Assembly (NCBI RefSeq): GCF_051251565.1
Contig: NZ_JBPOFB010000003.1
Coordinates: 186,001-250,000, forward strand
Reading direction: 5' to 3'
Source: Marivita sp051251565
Lineage (GTDB): Bacteria; Pseudomonadota; Alphaproteobacteria; Rhodobacterales; Rhodobacteraceae
DNA: 64,000 nt
A program made the translations under genes and the position numbers. The notes beneath the pieces were generated by a model that worked only from the letters and a program-made list of their open reading frames with translations, had not been told where the DNA came from and did no database searches. This document shows, in pieces, positions 51,581-59,767 of the stretch (the stretch's first letter is position 1; the number at the start of each line of letters is the position of its first letter).

Positions 51581-52564
51581 TCAGTTCTCCTGTCCAATAA
51601 AGGTTTGATAGGAACCAAAGGCCTCATAACCGTAGGAGCCGTCATACATCGGAGCGAAGTGATGCTCTTGTGCCCAGATGAACCAGTTGTCGACGACTGT
51701 ACCTGTCAGCAGGATGCCAATGCCGCCCGTGATCGGAGTGAGGACTGCAAACCACCACGCCCAGCGGTGAATGCCTTCCATCGTGGCGTTGAAGCCCATG
51801 GTCCAGCGCCAGAACAAGGCAGCACGTTCCGTAGCTGTGCCACGGTCCACAATCTGTTCCAGTTCACGGTCGCCGCCGTAACGGGTTACCGCAAGGATGG
51901 TTGCACCGTGCATCGCAAACAGCAGGACCGAGCCATAGAGGAACACGATCGAGAGCGCGTGGAACGGGTTGTAGTACAGGTTGCCGTAACGGATCGAAAA
52001 CGCCGTGGTCCAGTCAAGGTGCGGGAAGATCCCGTAAGGCACCGCTTCTGACCATGATCCCATCAGGATCGGACGGAAAAGACCCAGCACAAGGAACAGC
52101 CAGATCGCAGAGCCAAACGCCCAGAAGACGTGTTTGCCCATCTTGTGTTCCATGGCCAGCAAGTAGGTTCGTGCCCACCAGCTCATCACAGAGATCAGCA
52201 AAAAGAAGCTGGCGATGATGTACCAACCGCCTTCGTTCAGCGGCGGCATGCGCAACCCGTATTCCGGGCTTGGCGGCTCAAGCGCCAGCCAGAACAGCTG
52301 ACGGATGAATTCCGGGATCGACCAGCCGACTTGCGCCAGCATGTTCAGGCCAATGATGTTGAACGCAAGGAGACCCGTTGCAAGCGACACCATCCCGGTC
52401 CAACCCAGCCAGATCGGGCCAAGCTGTGCGTTGCCGATCCAACCGATCAGGGTGGAAAAGCTGCCTTTTCCCATCCGTTCCTGTTCGGCATTTTCGGTTG
52501 CCATGCCCCATTCGGGATTACCCTGAACCTGGACCTGGGTGAAAATGTTCTGATATTCAGCCAT
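51581..52564 (-). CDS. pufM: Photosynthetic reaction centre subunit M
   Basis: A 327-residue core subunit with five membrane helices that with PufL binds the special pair, accessory pigments, QA and the iron. Conserved pieces are IFPHLDWTTAFSIRYGNLYYNPFHALSI (special-pair His region) and HGATILAVTRYGGDRELEQI (iron ligand region). The C-terminus extends beyond the last helix (EHHFAPMYDGSYGYEAFGSYQ), as in species that carry PufC. Two bases separate it from the pufL stop. Confidence 0.97.
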   Translation of the reverse strand: MAEYQNIFTQVQVQGNPEWGMATENAEQERMGKGSFSTLIGWIGNAQLGPIWLGWTGMVSLATGLLAFNIIGLNMLAQVGWSIPEFIRQLFWLALEPPSPEYGLRMPPLNEGGWYIIASFFLLISVMSWWARTYLLAMEHKMGKHVFWAFGSAIWLFLVLGLFRPILMGSWSEAVPYGIFPHLDWTTAFSIRYGNLYYNPFHALSIVFLYGSVLLFAMHGATILAVTRYGGDRELEQIVDRGTATERAALFWRWTMGFNATMEGIHRWAWWFAVLTPITGGIGILLTGTVVDNWFIWAQEHHFAPMYDGSYGYEAFGSYQTFIGQEN

Positions 52565-52566
52565 GA

Positions 52567-53409
52567 TTACATCCCCACCACGTTAGAGCCCCAGATGGGC
52601 ATATCGAGCCACCAGTTCCACCACTCGGGCCAGCCCTTCGTCCAGACGGGACCAGAGATGATGATACAGATCGCGGACCAGAAGCCTGCGTTCAGCGCGA
52701 GCAGCAGACCGACACGGTGGATACCAAGGGTTCCGACCGAATAGCCGATGAAGTCGCGGAAGAACGTGTCTTCGTGATCGGGTGTGCGCATTTCCTCGCC
52801 CTTTTCAGGGTTCGCCGCCGACAGGATCAAACCGCCATGTAATGCCAGTGCCAGCGTCGTGGTGAAGAAGAACGTCACCGCAAGCATGTGGGCCGGGTTG
52901 TAATGGAAATGCAGGTAGGCATAGCCAGTGTTCGACACCCAGTCGAGGTGGCTGAAGATGCCATAGGGGAAACCGTGTCCCCACGCGCCCATCAGAAGCG
53001 GGCGGAAGATCACAAGCGTCACATAAGCGAAAATTGCGAAACCAAAGGCGAATGGCACGTGGTAGCCAATACCCAGTTTACGGCAGATTTCCACCTCGCG
53101 CAGCGCCCAGCTGATGAATGCGCCCGTCGCGCAGATCGTGATGATCTGCCACAAGCCACCCTCCATCAGCGGTGCCATGCCCAGACCGTAACTCAGGTCG
53201 GGCGGCGCGATGTTGATGAGCCATGGATTGAATGTGCCTTGATCGGCCGCTCCCCAAAAAATGAGGATCGTGCCAAGCAGAGCGAAAAAGGCGGTCGTGA
53301 CTCCGAAGAAGCCTACGTAGAAAGGCCCAACCCAGAAGTCGAACAGATCGCCGCCGATCAGCGTCCCTCCGCGGACGCGGTACTTTTTTTCGAAGCTGAG
53401 CAGCGCCAT
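52567..53409 (-). CDS. pufL: Photosynthetic reaction centre subunit L
   Basis: A 280-residue core subunit with five membrane helices, starting MALLSFEKKYRVRGGTLIGG, the family N-terminus. HLDWVSNTGYAYLHFHYNPAHM holds the pigment-ligating His, and HGGLILSAANPEKGEEMRTPDHEDTFFRD contains QB-site residues. The start ATG 53409 is preferred over an in-frame codon nine residues upstream. Confidence 0.97.
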   Translation of the reverse strand: MALLSFEKKYRVRGGTLIGGDLFDFWVGPFYVGFFGVTTAFFALLGTILIFWGAADQGTFNPWLINIAPPDLSYGLGMAPLMEGGLWQIITICATGAFISWALREVEICRKLGIGYHVPFAFGFAIFAYVTLVIFRPLLMGAWGHGFPYGIFSHLDWVSNTGYAYLHFHYNPAHMLAVTFFFTTTLALALHGGLILSAANPEKGEEMRTPDHEDTFFRDFIGYSVGTLGIHRVGLLLALNAGFWSAICIIISGPVWTKGWPEWWNWWLDMPIWGSNVVGM

Positions 53410-53481
53410 CTTCTTTATCTCCGCGTTTGCCGGCACGTCTCTAGAAGAGACCTAGCCGTCATGTTTAAGTTTGGTTTTGCC

Positions 53482-53509
53482 GCGGGCGGGGCGATGGTCT
53501 GCCGCCCGC
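53482..53509 (-). terminator. Intercistronic hairpin between pufA and pufL
   Basis: The stem GCGGGCGG / CCGCCCGC with a 12-base loop lies 33 bases after the pufA stop. A second small hairpin GTCTCT / AGAGAC is at 53437-53451. In R. capsulatus a hairpin at this place blocks 3' decay and keeps pufBA mRNA more abundant than pufLM, giving excess LH1 over reaction centres. Confidence 0.7.
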
Positions 53510-53542
53510 AGCGATCTTGTAAGCTCTTCCGAGCTGATTGGC

Positions 53543-53698
53543 TTACATGCCAGCGGCTGCTGCGGTTTCGAACCAGTTGATGCCGTTAGACAGCACCACC
53601 AGGTGAATCATTGCAGCCAGCAGGAAGAGGAAGACACCCTGCGCGACAAACACGCGACGGGGATCAAAGATTAGCCAGATCTTGTAGAACTTTGCCAT
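53543..53698 (-). CDS. pufA: Light-harvesting complex 1 alpha polypeptide
   Basis: A 51-residue membrane peptide, MAKFYKIWLIFDPRRVFVAQ at the N-terminus and one membrane helix with the bacteriochlorophyll-ligating His in AAMIHLVVLS (about residue 32). IWLIFDPRRVFV is diagnostic of LH1 alpha. It forms the LH1 ring around the reaction centre together with PufB. It lies 15 bases after pufB. Confidence 0.96.
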   Translation of the reverse strand: MAKFYKIWLIFDPRRVFVAQGVFLFLLAAMIHLVVLSNGINWFETAAAAGM

Positions 53699-53713
53699 TA
53701 TATTGATCCTTCC

Positions 53714-53863
53714 TTAGAACCAGGGGCGCCAGATGAAGGTTGCCAGGTGTGCAACCACTGCAACCGCCGAGAACAGCCAAAGGCCGCTCATGTAGACGGA
53801 ATGCAGCTCCTGGGCCTGCTCGTCAGTAAGACCTGTGAATGACAGGTCGGTATTATCAGCCAT
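53714..53863 (-). CDS. pufB: Light-harvesting complex 1 beta polypeptide
   Basis: A 49-residue membrane peptide starting MADNTDLSFTGLTDEQAQEL, with one helix and the bacteriochlorophyll-binding His in VVAHLATFIWRPWF (residue 39). The terminal IWRPWF is the LH1 beta signature. It precedes pufA in the usual order. Confidence 0.96.
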   Translation of the reverse strand: MADNTDLSFTGLTDEQAQELHSVYMSGLWLFSAVAVVAHLATFIWRPWF

Positions 53864-53983
53864 GAACTTTCCTCCGGAATGTTATGCTGACGCCGCACTC
53901 CCTGCGGCCGGGTCCATCAGGGCTTACGCCCTTCAGGTCCTGTCCACCCCGCCGGGTGGCCAGTCTTGGATTCTCGACCTGCA

Positions 53984-54211
53984 TCAGGCCGAGAAAATGA
54001 GTGGCGTGATCCGATCCGCTTCACACCATGCGCGCGCCAATGGGCCTTGCATGTTGAGCGTCTGTTTCTGGAACACTTCGAGCAACCAGATCACGGTGGC
54101 GAAGGGGATCGCGACGATGAAAATGATGCTGAAATAAACCAGGAACTCGGTTCCGCGTTTTGTGTGACCGTGCTTGTGACCGCGCGTGTCAGAAGAGGTG
54201 AAATCCGTCAT
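53984..54211 (-). CDS. pufQ: PufQ protein
   Basis: A 75-residue protein with one membrane helix (about 24-46, FLVYFSIIFIVAIPFATVIWLLE) and a His/Lys-rich N-terminus. PufQ in Rhodobacter promotes bacteriochlorophyll formation, possibly as a carrier or activator. The ATG overlaps the bchZ stop (ATGA), which couples the puf operon to bchCXYZ. The 120-base gap to pufB is GC-rich with small inverted repeats but no promoter I can name. Confidence 0.88.
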   Translation of the reverse strand: MTDFTSSDTRGHKHGHTKRGTEFLVYFSIIFIVAIPFATVIWLLEVFQKQTLNMQGPLARAWCEADRITPLIFSA

Positions 54212-55671
54212 TTGGTCGGTCCTCCTTGGGTGTTGGCAAGAGCTTGAACTGTCTCAAAGACAACGCGTTCAGCGCCTTGTTTCAGGGCTGCCTCCTCTGC
54301 GGCGTCACGCAGGTTTTTGGCGGCAGAAATTCGGGTGAGTACGGGATGCTGCGACACGATCCGGTCCAGTTCGGACTGAGCGTCAGTATCCCATGGGAAG
54401 TCACGGCGCAGCGGCGTCAGGGTCGAATCCGCCTTGTCCATTTCCGAACCCAGCGGCAGGATATGGAACAGCGCGTCAAACAGGCCATTGCACACTTCTT
54501 GCAGAAGATACGTTGCCCCTGCATAGCCCATCATCGGCGTTCCGGTGTGACGCCGGATCGCGGCACCAGGGAACGAGGCCGGGATAAACGTGGGCTGCGG
54601 GCCATGCCCTGCTTGCATTTCAGCAAGGTACATCTTTTCGTTGATCGACCCCATCACGACCAGCGGACGCTTGGTGTGGATCATTGAACGCACTTCGTTG
54701 TTGTTGGTCTTCTCACCGGCAACGCGGGCCACCGCAAAGGCGCAAGGAAGACCCAGATCACCCTCGAGGTAATTACGGATGCCACGGGCATAGGTTTCGT
54801 TTGCAACGATCCCGAATTGAGCGGTGGCAAAGAAATCCTGTGTGACCGACCGCCAGAGATCCCAGACGGGCTTGAGCGTCGAATGCTTTTCTTTTTGGAT
54901 GAACGGCTCGGGATCAAGCCCCAACAGATCACCCAGCTTACGCAGGAATTTCGTGGTCGAATCCATCCCGATCGGCGCTTGCAGATACGGCTTGCCCAGA
55001 CATTCGCACAGCCCGCGACCAAATTCACGGTACATGCAAATATTGACATCGGCATTCACGAGGTTGCGCATCTCAGCCACATGCGCTCCCAGTGGCATCA
55101 CCATGTTGACCTCGGCACCCATGCCTTCGACCAGGCGCCGTATCTCGGCCAGATCAGAGGGCATGTTGAACGTGCCATACATTGGACCGAGGATATTGAC
55201 CCGAGGCTTGGCACCTTCTTCACGCTTCTTCTCGGGGGGCATCCGGCCTTTGGTCATGCCGAATTCCGTGAAAATCCACGTCATGGCGCGGTCCGCGCTC
55301 TGCCATTGGTCCTCATCGATAGTACGCGGCAAGAACCGCTGGATGTTGGTCCCCTGCGGTGTGACCCCACCCCCGATCATCTCGGCAATGGAGCCGGTCA
55401 CAACAACGGCTGGCAACGCGGGATCAAGGACTTTCCATGCCCGCTGCATCGCCTCTTCCGTTCCTTTACCCATTTCATCTTCAGCCAGACCGGTGACGAC
55501 GATGGGTAATTCGTGCGGCGGAAGCGCGTCGGTATAGTGCAGGACGGAGGTCACTGGCAGGTTCTCGCAGCCCACCGGGCCGTCGATGACGACCTGCAAA
55601 CCCTTGACGGCACAAAAGGCGTAAACCGCCCCCCAATAGCCGCCCGCTCGGTCGTGATCTTGAATCAGCAT
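54208..55671 (-). CDS. bchZ: Chlorophyllide a reductase subunit Z
   Basis: A 487-residue nitrogenase-like catalytic subunit that with BchY and BchX reduces ring B of chlorophyllide a. A conserved cluster-type Cys is at residue 35 (GPVGCENLP), with FLPRTIDEDQWQSADRAM further on. It overlaps the preceding chimeric ORF by one base (TGATG) and the following pufQ by four. Its first ~110 codons have a diverged copy directly upstream. Confidence 0.96.
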   Translation of the reverse strand: MLIQDHDRAGGYWGAVYAFCAVKGLQVVIDGPVGCENLPVTSVLHYTDALPPHELPIVVTGLAEDEMGKGTEEAMQRAWKVLDPALPAVVVTGSIAEMIGGGVTPQGTNIQRFLPRTIDEDQWQSADRAMTWIFTEFGMTKGRMPPEKKREEGAKPRVNILGPMYGTFNMPSDLAEIRRLVEGMGAEVNMVMPLGAHVAEMRNLVNADVNICMYREFGRGLCECLGKPYLQAPIGMDSTTKFLRKLGDLLGLDPEPFIQKEKHSTLKPVWDLWRSVTQDFFATAQFGIVANETYARGIRNYLEGDLGLPCAFAVARVAGEKTNNNEVRSMIHTKRPLVVMGSINEKMYLAEMQAGHGPQPTFIPASFPGAAIRRHTGTPMMGYAGATYLLQEVCNGLFDALFHILPLGSEMDKADSTLTPLRRDFPWDTDAQSELDRIVSQHPVLTRISAAKNLRDAAEEAALKQGAERVVFETVQALANTQGGPTK

Positions 55672-56078
55672 CAGATCATCTCCTGCGCTTTGGCAGCACG
55701 CGCCTGTTTGTCACTGTTCTTTTGATACTGGGCACAGAAGTCGGACCGCAGGTGCGTGCCCATCGGGGTCATGTCACAGCCGATCATCTTGGAAGTAGAC
55801 CCCGTCACCACCGCCGGTAGAGCTGGGTCGAGCACACCCCGGGCGCGTTTCATCGCTCCCTCGGTCCCCTCTCGACCCAGCTCCTCCTCACCGAGGCCTG
55901 TAACCACGATAGGGAGCTCATGCGGCGGTAGCGCATACGTTTGGTGAAGACCCGACGTCACAGGCAGGTTTTCGCACCCGACCGGACCGTCGATGACAAC
56001 TTGCAGACCTTTAACAGCGGTGAGGGCGTAGACCGCCCCCCAGTAACCGCCCGCGCGCTCATGACCCTGAATCAACAT
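55671..56078 (-). CDS. Chimeric bchZ'-bchY' ORF from a junction duplication
   Basis: An intact 135-codon ORF between bchY and bchZ. Residues 1-~110 copy the BchZ N-terminus (MLIQGHERAGGYWGAVYAL, GPVGCENLP with C35 kept); residues ~111-135 copy the BchY C-terminus (DKQARAAKAQEMI). Both ends keep the TGATG overlap, giving a 407-base repeat unit, as expected from tandem duplication of the bchY/bchZ junction. By eye the BchZ part is about three quarters identical to the true one, with many silent changes and no frameshift. It lacks most of the catalytic domains. It may be a decaying fragment or a small expressed protein. Confidence 0.85.
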   Translation of the reverse strand: MLIQGHERAGGYWGAVYALTAVKGLQVVIDGPVGCENLPVTSGLHQTYALPPHELPIVVTGLGEEELGREGTEGAMKRARGVLDPALPAVVTGSTSKMIGCDMTPMGTHLRSDFCAQYQKNSDKQARAAKAQEMI

Positions 56079-57634
56079 CAGATCATCTCCTGCGCTTTGG
56101 CGGCACGCGCCTGTTTGTCGATTTTCTTTTGATGTGCCGCGCGGAAATCGGGACGCAGGTTTGGGGATCCTTCCCAAACGCCAGCGGTGTCACCGGTGCC
56201 CACACCATCAAAAAAGGCTTTCATGTCGTCCATGCGGGCCTTGCCTGCGATGGCGGCATTGATGACTTCGGCCAGACTGCCTGCACCGGCTGGGCCCATC
56301 AGGGGGCGCGCAGAAATCAGGTTGGTGTAGTACAGGCCCGGAATGCCCATTTCTTTTGCCTTCTGCACAACCGGGGTTGTGCCGATGGCCAGATCGGGCC
56401 GGACTGCTTCCATAGCCGCGCAATCATCTTCGAGAGACGCGCGATATGTAACCTTGATGCCCTTGGCCTCAAGCCATTCACGGTCGGGTTCGGACCATTT
56501 GGTCTTGGGACACGCGGTGCCAACGTAGCGCAGATCCGCACCGCTTTCGACCAACAGACGTGCGACCAGAAGCTCTGATCCTTCGTAGCCGGACAAAGTG
56601 ATCGTGCCTTTGATAGGGGTCGCAGCCAATGCGCCCTTGATTGCGGGCAGAAACGCATTTTGCGCGGCGGCAATCTGGGCGGCGGGGATATTGTATGCAT
56701 CACCAATGCCCGCCAGCCACGCTGCGGTGCCATCATGACCCACGGGCGCAGAGCCAACGATCTTGCGACCTGCCGCTTCGAATTCACGGATGGCAGCGGT
56801 GTAGAACGGGTGAATCGCAGCAACGACGCCACAATCCAAAGCCGCGTAAAGTTCGCGCCATTCACGACAAGGCACCACAGGACCGGCGGCCAAACCCATT
56901 GGGGCCAGCATTGCGCCAATCATCATCGGATCTGCCGGAAACATCTCACCCAGCAAGGCAACGGTCGGGCGATCCGCTTTGCCACCAGCGGGGGCTTGCA
57001 CTGGGCCTGCCTTGATCTCTTCGCGGGCATAATTCAGCATCGCACCGGCAAGGACATCTTTGGCCTCGGCATGGGTTGGAATGCCAAAGCCCGGAACGTC
57101 GATACCGACAATGCGCACGCCATTGATCTCTTTCGGAAGCAACCGCAGCGGCACACCGGACGCTGTCGGAACACACAGGTTGGTCACCACGATGGCATCG
57201 AATTGATCGGGATCGGCCATTTCATGCACAGAGTCGCGGATATCTTCGTAAAGCTTGCCCGTGACGAGCGATTCCGAATTGAACGGCACATATCCGACCG
57301 ACCGGCGCGCCCCGTAGAAATGCGACACGAAGGTCAAGCCATAGACACAACAGGCCGACCCGGACAGGATTGTCGCAACGCGTTTCATTCGAAGGCCGAC
57401 GCGCAGTGACCCAAAGGCGGGACACATGCTTTGTGGTTGGTCATGCGGACCCTTGGGATAGTCCTTTGCGAACTGATCCAGCATCTCGGAATTGCCGGCA
57501 AGTCGCGCGGCCTTTTCCATCTCAGATCCGGAATGACACCCAAGCCCATCCGCCAGCACTGGCGCATCGACCCGCGGTTCCCCACGGATGACGTCGACCT
57601 CTGCCGTCTCGTCGTATGTTGCTTCGTTTGTCAC
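56078..57634 (-). CDS. bchY: Chlorophyllide a reductase subunit Y
   Basis: A 518-residue partner of BchZ. It has family blocks such as CPAFGSLRVGLRMKRVATILSGSACCVYGL near the N-terminus and TNLCVPTASGVPL, which supply cluster cysteines. The start is set at GTG 57634, with AAGGA 9 bases before it; the frame opens eight codons earlier at a TTG. It ends in QARAAKAQEMI, the segment repeated at the end of the chimeric ORF, and overlaps that ORF by one base. Confidence 0.95.
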   Translation of the reverse strand: MTNEATYDETAEVDVIRGEPRVDAPVLADGLGCHSGSEMEKAARLAGNSEMLDQFAKDYPKGPHDQPQSMCPAFGSLRVGLRMKRVATILSGSACCVYGLTFVSHFYGARRSVGYVPFNSESLVTGKLYEDIRDSVHEMADPDQFDAIVVTNLCVPTASGVPLRLLPKEINGVRIVGIDVPGFGIPTHAEAKDVLAGAMLNYAREEIKAGPVQAPAGGKADRPTVALLGEMFPADPMMIGAMLAPMGLAAGPVVPCREWRELYAALDCGVVAAIHPFYTAAIREFEAAGRKIVGSAPVGHDGTAAWLAGIGDAYNIPAAQIAAAQNAFLPAIKGALAATPIKGTITLSGYEGSELLVARLLVESGADLRYVGTACPKTKWSEPDREWLEAKGIKVTYRASLEDDCAAMEAVRPDLAIGTTPVVQKAKEMGIPGLYYTNLISARPLMGPAGAGSLAEVINAAIAGKARMDDMKAFFDGVGTGDTAGVWEGSPNLRPDFRAAHQKKIDKQARAAKAQEMI

Positions 57635-57680
57635 GTCTCTATCTTCCTTCGTTCCCAAAAAGCGATCCGGGGGCTAACCG

Positions 57681-58685
57681 TCACACTTCGTCGTAAATCA
57701 CTTCCAAGGACGCTTGCGGTGCGGCGTTCTTGCCGCGCATGTCGATGTCCGTTGCCGGAACAAGCGTGTATCCCGCGCCTGTCTCGGACCCGTCGAACAG
57801 ATCAAGAAGCTGGTCTTGATTGAGCGGCGCAGGGCGCACGGGCGGGGCTTCGCCGACGTTCAGGCCAAGTTCGGCAAAAAGGCTGCCCCAAGGGGACGCA
57901 TCCGTGCCAACGATCTGGTAATTCGCGGATTTCTTGCGCAAGTCGTCATCCTGCGGGATCGAAGCCAGAACAGGGATTTTCACCGCCTCGGCAAAGGCTT
58001 GCGCCTCGCCCGAGCCGTCATCCTTGTTGATGACCAAACCTGCCACGCCAACATTGCCGCCCAGTTTGCGGAAATACTCGACCGCAGAACACACGTTGTT
58101 CGCAACATAAAGTGACTGAAGGTCGTTCGACGCGACGAGGATCACCTTTTGCGCCATATCGCGGGCGATCGGCAGGCCAAAGCCGCCACAAACCACGTCA
58201 CCCAAGAAGTCCAGAAGAACGTAGTCGAAATCCCAATCGTGGAAGCCCAGCTTTTCGAGCAGTTCGAATCCGTGGATGATACCACGACCACCGCATCCGC
58301 GACCCACTTCGGGCCCGCCCAGCTCCATGGCGAACACGCCACCACGCTTGAAGCACACATCGCCGATCTTCACCTCTTCCCCGGCCAGTTTCTTTTTGGT
58401 CGAGGTTTCAATGATCGTCGGGCAGGCTTTGCCGCCGAACAGCAGGGATGTTGTGTCAGATTTCGGGTCACACCCGATCAGAAGAACGCGCTTGCCCTGC
58501 TCGGCCATCATGTGGCTGAGATTAGCCAGCGTGAAGGATTTGCCGATGCCGCCCTTGCCATAGATCGCAATGATCTGGGTTTTGGACGTCGGTTCGCCTT
58601 GCGGCACTTCGAGCGTCGGCTCTTCGCTTGCCTCGTCACGCAGTCGTTGATCGAAGTCTTTCAGATTTGGCACTTCGTCTTTCAT
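57681..58685 (-). CDS. bchX: Chlorophyllide a reductase iron protein BchX
   Basis: A 334-residue nitrogenase-reductase-like ATPase that delivers electrons to BchYZ. The P-loop YGKGGIGKSF lies at residues 42-51, and the cluster cysteines are in PEVGRGCGGRG and FLGDVVCGGFG. It is a paralogue of BchL at 32474. ATG 58685 shares one base with the bchC stop (TAATG). Confidence 0.96.
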   Translation of the reverse strand: MKDEVPNLKDFDQRLRDEASEEPTLEVPQGEPTSKTQIIAIYGKGGIGKSFTLANLSHMMAEQGKRVLLIGCDPKSDTTSLLFGGKACPTIIETSTKKKLAGEEVKIGDVCFKRGGVFAMELGGPEVGRGCGGRGIIHGFELLEKLGFHDWDFDYVLLDFLGDVVCGGFGLPIARDMAQKVILVASNDLQSLYVANNVCSAVEYFRKLGGNVGVAGLVINKDDGSGEAQAFAEAVKIPVLASIPQDDDLRKKSANYQIVGTDASPWGSLFAELGLNVGEAPPVRPAPLNQDQLLDLFDGSETGAGYTLVPATDIDMRGKNAAPQASLEVIYDEV

Positions 58686-59623
58686 TACTGCGTCTCCCAA
58701 TTCAGTATCATTTTCAGGCAGGTCGGATCTTCGAACGCAGTGCGATACGCGCCCGGCGCATCCGTTGCTGCCGCTTGGTGTGTGATTAGACCGTCAAGGC
58801 TGAGCGCGCCGCTCTCGACCAGAGTACGGGTCGCCGCGAGATCGTCGCGCGCCCATTCAGCGGCCACGCGAAACCGCGCTTCTTTCATGAAGGCGGGGGG
58901 AAAAGCGAATTGAAGCGGCTGGGTATAGAACCCGGCAAGCACGATTTCACCACCCTTGGCGATACGACCAACGAGGTCATTCAAAAGACCGCCATTGCCG
59001 CTGGCATCATAGATTGATCGGTAATCGCGGCGCTCGTCGGCGTCGGGATGGATCACCTCGTACCCATCTGCGCCAGCCAAGCGATCTGCATCGATTTCCC
59101 AAACTGTCGGCGCAGGCGCACCAGCGGCAATTGTGAGGCGGGCAAGCAAACGGCCCAGAACACCGTGCCCAACAATCAGGTCAGGCACGGCCTTGTCCAA
59201 ACCGGCCATCGCATGACGTGCAGTCGCGGCAAGGGCCAACAAGGCGCCTTGCGGACCAAGCTGACGATCAATGCGGGTGACCCGGTCCTGTGCGGTCACA
59301 AGACGGCGCGTTGCGCCGCCGAACAAACCAAACACGCCGTCATAACAATTGGCACCCGGCACAAAGACATGGTCACCAGGCTTGTAGCCCGTGTTGGCAC
59401 CCGCTTCGACAACTTCGCCAGACGCTTCGTATCCGGGGATCAGAGGATACCCCATGCCCGGAAAGGGCGGCATATCCCCCGTCCAGAAAAGCTTTTCCGT
59501 ACCGGTTGAAATGCCTGAATAGGCAATATCGACCACCAGATCGTCAGGGCCGGGATCAGTCAGTTGGACAGTTTCCAACGCAAGGGTCTTCGGCGCATTC
59601 AGCACTACAGCGTTCGTTTGCAT
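58685..59623 (-). CDS. bchC: Bacteriochlorophyllide dehydrogenase BchC
   Basis: A 312-residue medium-chain dehydrogenase that oxidises the 3-hydroxyethyl group to acetyl in bacteriochlorophyllide a. GroES-like N-terminal half with YPLIPGYEASGEVVEAG, and cofactor part with LIVGHGVLGRLLARL. ATG 59623 (MQTNAVVLNAPK) follows GGAGG. First gene of bchCXYZ-puf, with a pair of PpsR operators about 75 bases upstream. Confidence 0.95.
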   Translation of the reverse strand: MQTNAVVLNAPKTLALETVQLTDPGPDDLVVDIAYSGISTGTEKLFWTGDMPPFPGMGYPLIPGYEASGEVVEAGANTGYKPGDHVFVPGANCYDGVFGLFGGATRRLVTAQDRVTRIDRQLGPQGALLALAATARHAMAGLDKAVPDLIVGHGVLGRLLARLTIAAGAPAPTVWEIDADRLAGADGYEVIHPDADERRDYRSIYDASGNGGLLNDLVGRIAKGGEIVLAGFYTQPLQFAFPPAFMKEARFRVAAEWARDDLAATRTLVESGALSLDGLITHQAAATDAPGAYRTAFEDPTCLKMILNWETQ

Positions 59624-59696
59624 CCCAACCTCCTGCGGCTTGGTGACGATCACATCCTAGAATCGAATCCGGGCGGATCATCGGGTGTTCAGTAAG

Positions 59697-59740
59697 TGTC
59701 AGTTTATTCTTACACACTAATCTGTCAACTATAATAGACA
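59697..59740. promoter_or_regulatory. Two tandem PpsR/CrtJ-type operators at bchC
   Basis: TGTCAGTTTATTCTTACA (59697-59714) and TGTCAACTATAATAGACA (59723-59740), both exact TGT-N12-ACA, with 8 bases between them as in the classic bchC promoter of Rhodobacter. On the minus strand the upstream site provides a TTGACA box. They lie between the crtF stop (59768) and the bchC start. Confidence 0.9.
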
Positions 59741-59767
59741 CATTCTGTTGTAAACAAATGAAAACAC

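Noticed and set aside
53410..53542. A pufX gene or other small ORF between pufA and pufL
   Set aside because: The gap contains hairpins and no start codon with an adequate frame; pufC is present instead, as expected for this group.
55671..56078. The bchZ'-bchY' repeat as a plain assembly artefact
   Set aside because: The two copies differ at many positions, mostly silent, which an assembly duplication would not create; read data would still be worth checking.
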